DNA of 64,000 bases from Velamenicoccus sp964471325. Lineage in GTDB: Bacteria > Omnitrophota > Gorgyraeia > Velamenicoccales > Velamenicoccaceae. The position numbers and the translations under genes are program-made. Within the stretch, counting starts at the first letter, position 1, and every line of letters starts with the position of its first letter. The notes under the pieces were generated by a model, which did not search any database, was not told the origin of the DNA, and saw only the letters and a program-made list of their open reading frames with translations. The stretch lies in contig CAYYFL010000005.1 in NCBI GenBank assembly GCA_964471325.1, positions 1-64,000 on the forward strand, in the 5' to 3' direction. Below, piece by piece: positions 8,167-15,174 of the stretch.

Positions 8167-8991
8167 ATGGTGACCAGCATCATTGCTTCCATAACGACAC
8201 TGTGCGGCTTGGGGATCTTCTTCGGGCTTGTGCTGGCTTACGCGGCGAAGAAATTCCATGTTCCGGTGGATCCGACGATCGAGAAGATCCTGGCCAAGCT
8301 GCCGGGTGCCAATTGCGGCTCCTGCGGCAAGGCCGGCTGCATGGGTTTTGCGCAGGCGCTCCTGGCTGGAGAACTCGATCTTCATTCCTGTTCTGTCGCG
8401 GCGACGGAGAACAAGAAAGACATTGCCGCCATTCTGGGGTTGAGCCTGGAAGAAAAGGCCAAAAAGGTCTCCTGTCTGCATTGCTGCGGCGGCAACCACG
8501 CCAAAGACAAGTTTTTATACGACGGCATAAAGGACTGCCTGGCCGCCTCGCTGGTCCTGGGCGGTCAGAAAGAATGCGCCTACGGCTGCCTGACGTATGG
8601 GACATGCGTCAAGGCCTGCCCGTTCGGCGCCATTGAGATGACGGGAGAGGGGTATCCGCGCATCATCGAATCCAAGTGCACAGCCTGCGGTATCTGTGTG
8701 AACGTATGTCCTAAAGGGCTTTACACCCTTATTCCTTTCGAACAGGAAAAAGCCAGGATTTATGTGGCGTGCACGTCGAACGACGCAGGGAGGATTGTCA
8801 TGTCCGTTTGCGGCGTCGGCTGTATCGCCTGCCGCCGCTGCGAAAAGGCCTGTCCGCACGGCGCCATCGCCGTTGTCGACAATCTGGCGCGTATCGATTA
8901 CGAAAAATGCTCGGGTTGTCTTGAATGCGCCAAGGTTTGTCCGACAAAGGTCATCAAGGTGAGGGGCGTACAGCCTTTACCGTCACGATGA
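8167..8991 (+). CDS. rnfB: Rnf complex subunit RnfB, multi-cluster ferredoxin
   Basis: 274 residues. An N-terminal membrane anchor is followed by the four-cysteine domain (ANCGSCGKAGCMGFAQ with a later Cys). A long cysteine-rich part has at least four further CxxCxxCxxxC or variant motifs: YGTCVKACPFGAIE, CTACGICVNVCP, CIACRRCEKACP and CSGCLECAKVCP. RnfB accepts electrons from ferredoxin. This many clusters resembles the acetogen-type RnfB more than the shorter proteobacterial one. It closes the rnf set; purN follows directly. Confidence 0.93.
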   Translation: MVTSIIASITTLCGLGIFFGLVLAYAAKKFHVPVDPTIEKILAKLPGANCGSCGKAGCMGFAQALLAGELDLHSCSVAATENKKDIAAILGLSLEEKAKKVSCLHCCGGNHAKDKFLYDGIKDCLAASLVLGGQKECAYGCLTYGTCVKACPFGAIEMTGEGYPRIIESKCTACGICVNVCPKGLYTLIPFEQEKARIYVACTSNDAGRIVMSVCGVGCIACRRCEKACPHGAIAVVDNLARIDYEKCSGCLECAKVCPTKVIKVRGVQPLPSR

Positions 8992-8992
8992 G

Positions 8993-9613
8993 ATGTTTAT
9001 GAAGACTATTGCTGTTTTTGTTTCGGGAAACGGGACGAACCTGCAGGCGATCATCAACGCGGTCGTCCGCGGCGCGCTGAAGGCGCGTATCGCGCTCGTG
9101 GTCAGCGACAAGAAAGACGCCTTTGCATTGACGAGGGCCCGCCGCGCGGGAATCAAGCCCCTGTTTTTAGATCCGAAAGATTATAAAGACCGCCGGGCCT
9201 ACGATGCCGCTCTTTTGCGTCATCTGAAGGCGCAAAAAGTCGAGCTGGTTGTCTTGGCCGGTTTCATGCGGATCCTCTCGCCTTTGTTCGTGCGGGCCTA
9301 CAGGAACCGCATCTTGAATATCCATCCTGCTCTCTTGCCGGCCTTTCCCGGCGAGCGCGCCATCCAAGACGCCTTCCGCTACGGCGTCGGCGTTACAGGG
9401 GTCACCGTCCATTTTGTCGACGAGGAAGTCGACCACGGTCCTATCATTGTCCAGGAGTCTGTGCGGGTGTTTGCGACGGATACAATGGAGAGTCTGGAGA
9501 AAAAGATCCACAAGGTCGAGCATCGGATCTATCCTGAAGCGATCAAGAAGGTTTTGTCCGGCGGGTTCATCCTGAAAGGCCGCCGCGTCCTGCCCGTATC
9601 TCAGAAATCCTAA
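8993..9613 (+). CDS. purN: Phosphoribosylglycinamide formyltransferase
   Basis: 206 residues. PurN transfers a formyl group from 10-formyl-THF to GAR in purine synthesis. Motifs: SGNGTNLQAIINA near the N-terminus, the catalytic Asn/His segment RILNIHPALLPAFPG and the catalytic Asp in VDEEVDHGPIIVQ. The start may be 8993 or the second ATG at 8999; the latter matches the usual N-terminus MKTIAVFVSG. It begins right after the rnfB stop although the other pur genes of the window are nearly 30 kb away. Confidence 0.95.
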   Translation: MFMKTIAVFVSGNGTNLQAIINAVVRGALKARIALVVSDKKDAFALTRARRAGIKPLFLDPKDYKDRRAYDAALLRHLKAQKVELVVLAGFMRILSPLFVRAYRNRILNIHPALLPAFPGERAIQDAFRYGVGVTGVTVHFVDEEVDHGPIIVQESVRVFATDTMESLEKKIHKVEHRIYPEAIKKVLSGGFILKGRRVLPVSQKS

Positions 9614-10533
9614 TCCCGATATTCCGGAAGTTCGACCTTGATTTTTCTGAGCTCGTCTAGGCTGAGCTTGGCGGTTTCTTCCGAAAACGTATCTGTCAAT
9701 TCCACCCCCTGGATGTCCTTATAGTTGTAATTCTGGATGACTTCGGCGGCGATCTGCTTGACGTAGTCCAGGGGTTTGATGGTTTCTTCTTCAGGGCTCA
9801 GGTCGTAACGCTTGCGCATGAATTCGAATTCCAGCTTCAGAATTCCGAATTTTTGTGTGTAGGAGGTTGTTTTGAGTTCAAAAAGATTGTTGAGTTTCTT
9901 GTCTCTGGCAAAAAGGCTCTTGGCGCGGTGGATGATCTGCATACAGATGAATTCGTCGAAGGTGATGTCGCGGTAACTCTGTGTTTCTCCCGTCGTATCT
10001 CCGATAAGGGTTGGGTCAAAACGCACATCGCGCACGCTGCGCATGAAGTATTCGCCACGGGAGAATTTTTCAAGGACGGCCTGTTCGAGGTCGGGGATAT
10101 ATTCCACCGTCAGAAGGGCGACGCCGAATTTTTTGATGTCCGCGCCGACGACGGCCAGGAAATCAAGCTTGGCGTCCGTGCTCAAGATGACACGGTGCGC
10201 CGCGTTCATGATCTTATTGAGCTTTTCGAGGCCCGCCTTGTTCCATCCAGCCGTTTTCTCTTCAATCAGGTCTGTCATTGGCACGTAGATCCACATGGTC
10301 TTGCCGGTGATGCGGATGTGGATGTCAATGCCGACCTCATTCTTGACCATGCGGGCGAGCTGCTGCGGCATGGTTTTTACCGGATACGTCGGTTCACAGC
10401 CTGAAAGAAGGACCGTGGCTGCGACGACTGCAAGAAAGGCGGGTGGGATCTTAAGCAGGTTTCTGATAGGGAGGGGTCGGCAGTGAGCCGAATTTGGTTT
10501 TGTTGTATTCCTTGAAGATGGCATCGATTTCAT
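9610..10533 (-). CDS. Putative lipoprotein
   Basis: Up to 307 residues. A hydrophobic stretch ends in lipobox LLSGC (PPAFLAVVAATVLLSGCEPT), so it should be exported and lipidated. The long mature part is mixed alpha/beta with no domain I recognise. The start is uncertain: the ATG codons at 10533 and 10524 lie inside the 3' end of ftsH and give a long n-region, while a CTG near 10458 would give a compact signal peptide. It follows ftsH on the same strand and is probably co-transcribed. Its stop overlaps the purN stop convergently. Confidence 0.6.
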   Translation of the reverse strand: MKSMPSSRNTTKPNSAHCRPLPIRNLLKIPPAFLAVVAATVLLSGCEPTYPVKTMPQQLARMVKNEVGIDIHIRITGKTMWIYVPMTDLIEEKTAGWNKAGLEKLNKIMNAAHRVILSTDAKLDFLAVVGADIKKFGVALLTVEYIPDLEQAVLEKFSRGEYFMRSVRDVRFDPTLIGDTTGETQSYRDITFDEFICMQIIHRAKSLFARDKKLNNLFELKTTSYTQKFGILKLEFEFMRKRYDLSPEEETIKPLDYVKQIAAEVIQNYNYKDIQGVELTDTFSEETAKLSLDELRKIKVELPEYRD

Positions 10534-12100
10534 CGAATTCGAGCTCTTCTTTTTTCAGGAGTTCGTTGGCAAAGCGGTTCAGCAGGACGCTTTCATCCCG
10601 CAGAAGCGTTTCGGTTTTGGCGACGCATTCCTGGAAGATCCGCTGGGTTTCCTGGTTCAATTCATTCTTGACCTGTTCGGAGATCTGCTGTTCGGGGATA
10701 GCGGTAAAGTCTCCCAGGTGTTTGCCGTCCATCCCGAGGCGCCAGACCATGATATGGGCGACGCGCATGGCGTTGTTGAAATCGGATAAAACGCCGTCGG
10801 AGGTCGTCCCGAATGTCAGTTTTTCAGCCAGGTATCCGGCGACTGACACCTGGATATTGGCCATGAGTCTTTCCCTGTTGGAGGTAAAGATTTCTTCGCG
10901 GGGCTGATGATGGACGACCCCGAGGGCGCCGCGGCGCGCGATGATGGAGGCTTTGAAGACGTCGTCCGTCGGATGGAGCAGGTAGAGCGCGATCAGGTGG
11001 CCGGCTTCGTGGTAGGCCACCAGGCGTTTTTCGTCGCGCGTCATGTGTTTGCGATGTTTGATCCCCAGATCGATGCGTTCCATGGCTTCGGAGATGTCCT
11101 TGTGGGTGATCACGTCGCGCTTATTGCGCAGGCAGATGATGGAGGCTTCTTTGACGATGTTTTCCAGGTCTGCGGGCGATTTATAGACGGCCTGGCGCGC
11201 CACCTTGCCGATATCGATAGACTTCTCATAGGCGACCTTGCTGAGATAGTATCTCAGGACCTCTTCGCGGCCCTGAAGGTTGGGTTTCTCGATATAGATC
11301 TTCCTGTCGAAACGCCCCGGCCGCAGGATCGCCGGGTCCAGGACGTCTTCCGGCGAGTTGGTCGCACCGATCACAACGACGTTTTCCTTCTCGTCCTGCA
11401 GGCCGTCCATTTCAACGAGGAGCTGGTTCAGGGTCGTGTTGCCTTCCTGGCCGCTCATGAAGCTGAAGGTACGGGTGCGGCCGATGGCGTCGATTTCGTC
11501 GATAAAGACGATGGCGCCGCCGTGGGCATAGGCGAGGCGCCGGGCCTGCTTGAAAAGCTTGCGCACGCGCCTGGCACCGACGCCGACAAAGATCTCCGTG
11601 AATTCGCTGGCCGACAGGGACAAAAACGGCAGGCCGGCCTCGGTGGCGATGGCCTTGGCCAGATACGTCTTGCCGCATCCTGGAGGACCGATCATGAGCA
11701 GCCCTTTGATGATCTTGCCGCCCACTTTTTGGACGGCGGAGTGGTCTTTAAGAAGGCTGACGACTTCGATCGCCTCTTCCTTGGCCTCGTCAATGCCCAA
11801 GACGTCCGAAAAGTTGACATTGACCTTGGAACCCTGTACCTTCTTGGTGTCGATCTGGCCGAACCGGCCGAACATGAGCGAGACGTAAATAATCGCCGAG
11901 ATGGCCGATGCCAGGATCCACATCATGATCTGGATAGGTAACTGGGCCAGTTGCATCTTGCGGTAGAAGGATTCCAGCCCCATGAAACCCCAGATAGAAA
12001 GGCCTGTGAGCACGATGGTGGCCAGGATGCTGAAAACGGCGATCCAGTGGTCGCGCACGAATGCCTTGATTTGTTTGAAGGTGTATCTGTTCATTTTCAT
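10451..12100 (-). CDS. ftsH: FtsH-family AAA zinc metalloprotease
   Basis: 549 residues from the chosen start (MKMNRYTFKQ). Two membrane helices at about 20-40 and 54-78 are separated by a loop of only about 15 residues. The AAA domain has Walker A GPPGCGKT (138-145), Walker B VFIDEID (about 198-204) and an arginine-finger region ILRPGRFDRK. The peptidase zinc motif is HEAGH (364-368). FtsH degrades misassembled membrane proteins and short-lived regulators. The usual roughly 70-residue periplasmic domain is absent. An in-frame extension to 12271 runs through a GC-rich repeat and is unlikely to be translated. Confidence 0.9.
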   Translation of the reverse strand: MKMNRYTFKQIKAFVRDHWIAVFSILATIVLTGLSIWGFMGLESFYRKMQLAQLPIQIMMWILASAISAIIYVSLMFGRFGQIDTKKVQGSKVNVNFSDVLGIDEAKEEAIEVVSLLKDHSAVQKVGGKIIKGLLMIGPPGCGKTYLAKAIATEAGLPFLSLSASEFTEIFVGVGARRVRKLFKQARRLAYAHGGAIVFIDEIDAIGRTRTFSFMSGQEGNTTLNQLLVEMDGLQDEKENVVVIGATNSPEDVLDPAILRPGRFDRKIYIEKPNLQGREEVLRYYLSKVAYEKSIDIGKVARQAVYKSPADLENIVKEASIICLRNKRDVITHKDISEAMERIDLGIKHRKHMTRDEKRLVAYHEAGHLIALYLLHPTDDVFKASIIARRGALGVVHHQPREEIFTSNRERLMANIQVSVAGYLAEKLTFGTTSDGVLSDFNNAMRVAHIMVWRLGMDGKHLGDFTAIPEQQISEQVKNELNQETQRIFQECVAKTETLLRDESVLLNRFANELLKKEELEFDEIDAIFKEYNKTKFGSLPTPPYQKPA

Positions 12101-12187
12101 AATAGCTTGAAGATAACATAAATCATTGTTCGTGTCAATGCGGCATTCTTTTGTCTTGGGGCCGGGGATTTCCCTGCTTTTGGCTTC

Positions 12188-12247
12188 GGCCTGCCATTCG
12201 GGCAAGGCCAGGGGCCAGGCCAGGGCCAAGGCAGGCAGGTGCGAAGG
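12188..12247. repeat. GC-rich dispersed repeat, copy 1
   Basis: A run of GGCC/CAGG-rich sequence between ftsH and eno. Its reverse complement matches 22402-22460 closely, sharing TCGCACCTGCCTGCCTTGG and CTGGCCTTGCCCGAA. It is non-coding. The 12101-12338 gap holds only this repeat and the eno promoter. Confidence 0.65.
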
Positions 12248-12258
12248 ATTAAATTCCC

Positions 12259-12285
12259 TTGACGCGTCCATGCGGTTGTGATAAT
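12259..12285 (+). promoter_or_regulatory. Probable promoter for eno
   Basis: TTGACG (12259-12264) and GATAAT (12280-12285) are separated by 15 bases, preceded by a TGT extension at the -10. The short spacer lowers confidence; TAATCT two bases downstream would give 17. Confidence 0.45.
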
Positions 12286-12338
12286 CTTTTCACCTAATAT
12301 TTCCAAAATACAAAATAGACGCGTGGTTTGGAGGCGAT

Positions 12339-13622
12339 ATGTCGGTTGTCAAGAAGGTTGTTGCAAGAGAGGTCCTGGATTCGAGGGGGAATCCTACGGT
12401 TGAAGCGGATGTTATTCTGGAATCCGGGGTTATGGGGCGCGCCATCGTTCCTTCAGGAGCGTCTACGGGCGAGCATGAAGCCCTGGAATTGCGCGACGGG
12501 GACAAGGCGCGCTATCTGGGCAAGGGGGTCTTGAAGGCCGTCGCCAACATCAACGGCCCCATCGCCGATAAAATCAAAGGGATGGAACCCAGCTTTATGG
12601 CGCTCGACAAGGTCATGATCGAGCTGGATGGCACGGAGAACAAGGCCAAGCTTGGCGCTAACGCCATACTCGCCGTCTCCATGGCCGCCGCCAAGGCCCA
12701 GGCCATTGAAGAACGCAAGCCTCTCTATAAATATCTGGGCGGCAAGAATGCCCATATCCTTCCTGTCCCGATGATGAACATTTTGAACGGCGGGCTCCAT
12801 GCGGATAACAATCTCGATTTCCAGGAGTTCATGATCATGCCTATCGGCCTGCCGTCATTCAGGGAAGCCCTGCGTGCCGCTGTCGAGACCTTCCATCATC
12901 TTAAGAGTATCCTTAAATCCAAGAAGCTTTCTACCTCCGTGGGAGACGAGGGCGGGTTTGCGCCGAACCTTCAGTCCAACGAAGAGGCTTTGGGATTGAT
13001 CATCGACGCGATCGCCAAGGCCGGCTATAAGCCGGGTAAAGACATTTCTTTGGTCCTGGACGTGGCATCCAGCTCGTTTTACAAGGACGGCAAGTATATC
13101 GTCGAAGGCAAGCCCAAGACTGCCGAAGAAATGATTGCGATTTACTCGGAGATCATCGCCAAATATCCCGTCGTTTCCATCGAGGACGGCCTGGCTGAGG
13201 ATGATTGGGACGGCTGGAAGAAATTGACCGACACTCTCGGCGCCAAGCTGCAGTTGGTAGGCGACGACCTATTTGTGACGAACGTCAAAAGATTGCAGAC
13301 GGGCATCGATAAGAAAATAGCCAATTCCATCCTGATTAAGGTCAACCAGATCGGCTCGCTCAGCGAGACCTTGGATTGCATCGAGCTGGCCGGCGAGAAT
13401 AAATATTCGGCGGTCATCTCGCACCGTTCGGGAGAGACCGAGGATACGACGATCGCCCATATTGCCGTGGCGACGGGCGTCGGCCAGATCAAGACAGGCT
13501 CTCTTTCCAGGACCGACAGGATCGCCAAGTACAACGAGCTTTTGCGCATCGAGGAAGAGTTGGGCAAGGGCGCGGTTTACGCGGGGGCGCTCTGGCCGGA
13601 CAAGATCTTCGGAAGGGCGTAA
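12339..13622 (+). CDS. eno: Enolase
   Basis: 427 residues, full family length. It interconverts 2-phosphoglycerate and phosphoenolpyruvate. Motifs: AREVLDSRGNPTVEADV at the N-terminus, GANAILAVSMA, the metal-binding SIEDGLAEDDWDGW and the signature ILIKVNQIGSLSETL, plus the SHRSGETEDT loop. It is followed by ftsB, the same neighbour order as in many bacteria. Confidence 0.98.
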   Translation: MSVVKKVVAREVLDSRGNPTVEADVILESGVMGRAIVPSGASTGEHEALELRDGDKARYLGKGVLKAVANINGPIADKIKGMEPSFMALDKVMIELDGTENKAKLGANAILAVSMAAAKAQAIEERKPLYKYLGGKNAHILPVPMMNILNGGLHADNNLDFQEFMIMPIGLPSFREALRAAVETFHHLKSILKSKKLSTSVGDEGGFAPNLQSNEEALGLIIDAIAKAGYKPGKDISLVLDVASSSFYKDGKYIVEGKPKTAEEMIAIYSEIIAKYPVVSIEDGLAEDDWDGWKKLTDTLGAKLQLVGDDLFVTNVKRLQTGIDKKIANSILIKVNQIGSLSETLDCIELAGENKYSAVISHRSGETEDTTIAHIAVATGVGQIKTGSLSRTDRIAKYNELLRIEEELGKGAVYAGALWPDKIFGRA

Positions 13623-13667
13623 GCCTTAAGGCCTAGCCTTAAGGTCTGCCGCTTTCGGGAAGAGACC

Positions 13668-13967
13668 TTGAAGAATCTGCGGCTTTTTATCATTCTTGTC
13701 ATTTTGTTCATCGTCTTTCTGCCGGGGTTTGCCAAGTTGCAGGAGTTGAAGGCCAAGCTGGCGGAAACCGAAGAGAAGATCAGAAAGGCGCAGCGCCAGA
13801 ACGTGATCCTGGAGCAGAGGATCGCCCAGCTGCAGAACAATACGGCGTATCTGGAGATGGTGGCGCGGGACAAGATGGGGATCGTCAAGAAGGGCGAGAC
13901 GGTGCTCAAGATCGTGCACGAAGATGAGGCCGGCATGGTGAATCAGACGAACGCCTCAAAAGAATAG
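13668..13967 (+). CDS. ftsB: Septum formation initiator (FtsB/DivIC family)
   Basis: 99 residues: one N-terminal membrane helix (LRLFIILVILFIVFLPGFA), then a coiled coil (KLQELKAKLAETEEKIRKAQ) and a short C-terminal domain with YLEMVARDKMGIVKKGE, the family's conserved region. FtsB bridges FtsL and FtsQ in the divisome. The start is TTG at 13668, preceded by GGGAAGAG. Its stop codon touches the promoter of the initiator tRNA gene. Confidence 0.82.
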   Translation: MKNLRLFIILVILFIVFLPGFAKLQELKAKLAETEEKIRKAQRQNVILEQRIAQLQNNTAYLEMVARDKMGIVKKGETVLKIVHEDEAGMVNQTNASKE

Positions 13968-13995
13968 TTGCGTTTTATTGTTCTTTCTGTACAAT
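13968..13995 (+). promoter_or_regulatory. Promoter of the split initiator tRNA gene
   Basis: TTGCGT (13968-13973), 16-base spacer, TACAAT (13990-13995), placing transcription start close to the mature tRNA 5' end at 14003. It begins immediately after the ftsB stop. Confidence 0.65.
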
Positions 13996-14036
13996 GAATG
14001 ATCGCGGGGTGGAGCAGCCTGGTAGCTCGCAAGGCT

Positions 14037-14700
14037 CGATGGACACAAAGCTCAAAGCGGATATCGCGGAATCAGCAGTCACGACCGAACTTCTGAAAAG
14101 AGGCTTTCGTGTATTGCGTCCGACAGGGGATCGACTGCCGTATGATTTGGCTGTTGATCGCGCTGGAACGCTGGTCCGTATCCAGGTGAAGAGTGCTTGG
14201 TTTAACAAAACAGACGCATGTTATGTTGTTGATGCTCGTCGGACCAAGACGAATCGCCGAAAGATGCAGCGGCAGTGGTACAGCGACCGGGATTTTGATT
14301 TCGCTATTATCTACCTTGACGATGTAGACGTATTCTACGTTTTGCCCGTACGTTTTTTCTCTTTATGGCAGCACCATAACGTTTGTCGAAGCGGAGAAAA
14401 GGCAGCGTAGGCCGATATCGGCAAGATACAGAGAGCGATGGGATTTGTTGTCCAATGGGTCCCTCAATCGGTAACGGTTGATGGAAAACCTGTCAAATTC
14501 GGTGAAACCCTCGGCGCAAGCCAGGGCAATACCGAGCCAAGCCCCCACTGATTCGTTTTGCGTTCGCAAAAGCGAATCAAAACGGTGAGGGAAGGTGTAG
14601 AGACTAGTTGGCAGGGATCCTCTTTTTAGGAGGATTAAGGGATAGTCCGGACTACAAAGCCGGAATAGTACCGGTGGCAGCGAAAGCTGTAGGAGTAAAG
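14037..14700 (+). mobile_element. Group I intron (IC3-like) in the tRNA-fMet anticodon loop
   Basis: 664 bases. The catalytic core lies in the 3' part, about 14490-14700, and contains strings characteristic of cyanobacterial tRNA introns: GCAATACCGAGCCAAGCC (P-Q region), GGAAGGTGTAGAGACTAG (R region), GATAGTCC followed by ACAAAGCCG (S/P9 region), and the closing GGCAGCGAAAGCTG hairpin before a terminal G. The endonuclease gene fills the 5' part, starting 2 bases after the splice site. I could not place P1 with confidence: only GGCU in the exon against GGCC near 14410 was found. Confidence 0.9.
14039..14410 (+). CDS. Intron-encoded PD-(D/E)XK homing endonuclease (I-Ssp6803I-like)
   Basis: 123 residues. 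An early glutamate (E11), then PYD with D36 and QVK with Q49 and K51 match the PD-(D/E)XK nuclease pattern with Gln in the middle position. This is the family of I-Ssp6803I, the enzyme encoded by the Synechocystis tRNA-fMet intron and known to cut the anticodon region of intronless tRNA-fMet genes. The start ATG at 14039 is inside the intron; the frame stays open upstream to 13994 but that would run through the tRNA exon. It would promote intron homing. The frame is intact, so the enzyme may be active. Confidence 0.85.
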   Translation: MDTKLKADIAESAVTTELLKRGFRVLRPTGDRLPYDLAVDRAGTLVRIQVKSAWFNKTDACYVVDARRTKTNRRKMQRQWYSDRDFDFAIIYLDDVDVFYVLPVRFFSLWQHHNVCRSGEKAA

Positions 14701-14743
14701 CATAACCTTGAGGCCGTCCGTTCAAATCGGACCCCCGCAACCA

Positions 14744-14782
14744 AATTTAAAGACCACCCAGCAATGGGTGGTCTTTAAATTT
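14744..14782 (+). terminator. Long hairpin after the tRNA gene
   Basis: A perfect 17-base stem (14744-14760 with 14765-14781) closed by GCAA, directly after the encoded CCA. It lacks a proper T-run, so it may act in 3' processing rather than, or as well as, termination. Confidence 0.55.
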
Positions 14783-14931
14783 GTCCTGAGGCGTTTTTTG
14801 CCGAAGGACATTCCTTAATAATGTCCGTTCCCCCGAACCGGGCCAAGCGCTTCACTGAGTACGTTTCGCGGCCGGTTCGGGACTGCGTTGGATGCGCCAT
14901 GGCTTCGCCAAGGCGCACAGCATGGTGCTTG

Positions 14932-14951
14932 AAATCGGACCCCCGCAACCA
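14932..14951 (+). repeat. Second copy of the tRNA-fMet 3' end
   Basis: Twenty bases, AAATCGGACCCCCGCAACCA, identical to the last 20 bases of the tRNA gene (14724-14743) and lying 208 bases downstream. No tRNA precedes it. Such duplicated tRNA ends are typical scars of site-specific integration. The 430-base gap from 14744 to 15174 otherwise holds hairpins and a possible small RNA. Confidence 0.75.
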
Positions 14952-14952
14952 C

Positions 14953-14988
14953 AAAAGGACCGCCTCTTTCAAGGCGCTCCTTTTTTTT
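14953..14988 (+). terminator. Rho-independent terminator
   Basis: Stem AAAGGA-CGCCT with AGGCG-TCCTTT followed by eight T. It is related in sequence to the terminator at 17129-17163. Confidence 0.7.
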
Positions 14989-15021
14989 GAAACTGTCCTT
15001 TGGTATTCCGTATCAAAGTGG

Positions 15022-15108
15022 TATAATAATTTCAAACGCAGAACATAAAGATTAGCAAATCTAAAGCCGAAAAGGGCAGGTCTACTAACCTTTACGGCTT
15101 TTTTTATT
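15022..15108 (+). ncRNA. Candidate small RNA or attenuated leader
   Basis: TATAAT at about 15032 minus 10 bases (GTGGTATAATAATTT) with a weak TTTGGT 17 bases upstream, then about 75 bases ending in a strong terminator. The terminator stem is AAAGCCG-AAAAGG with CCTTTACGGCTTT plus seven T (15063-15107). A smaller hairpin AGATT/AATCT precedes it. Since the radical SAM gene begins 67 bases further on, this could be a leader with premature termination or an independent RNA. No known class recognised. Confidence 0.4.
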
Positions 15109-15174
15109 TGCGGAACGTTATCCCCTCCGCGCGCCATCAATGTGCATATCGCAAAAGAATAAACAGGCCCTAGC

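Larger units (their letters stand above)
14003..14743 (+). tRNA. Initiator tRNA-fMet(CAU), interrupted by a group I intron
   Basis: Exon 1 is 14003-14036 and exon 2 is 14701-14743. Joined, they give a complete initiator tRNA: acceptor CGCGGGG with CCCCGC and an unpaired C1/A72 (the initiator hallmark), anticodon stem CAAGG/CCTTG, loop CTCATAA with anticodon CAT, T-arm loop TTCAAAT, and encoded CCA. The exon junction lies between U33 and C34, so neither exon alone is functional and splicing is required for translation initiation if this is the only copy. Exon 1 ends in U and the intron ends in G, as group I chemistry requires. Confidence 0.93.

Noticed and set aside
10907..11941. A 344-codon open frame on the plus strand
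   Set aside because: Fully antisense to the AAA and protease domains of ftsH.
13994..14410. Longer start for the homing endonuclease within tRNA exon 1
   Set aside because: Residues 1-15 would be encoded by the tRNA exon itself; the ATG at 14039 begins inside the intron and matches the expected N-terminus.
14932..14951. A second complete tRNA-fMet
   Set aside because: Only the last 20 bases match; the upstream sequence cannot form D or anticodon arms.
14744..15170. A short protein gene (75 codons at 14821-15048)
   Set aside because: It crosses the tRNA fragment and a terminator, has no ribosome-binding site and no plausible domain.
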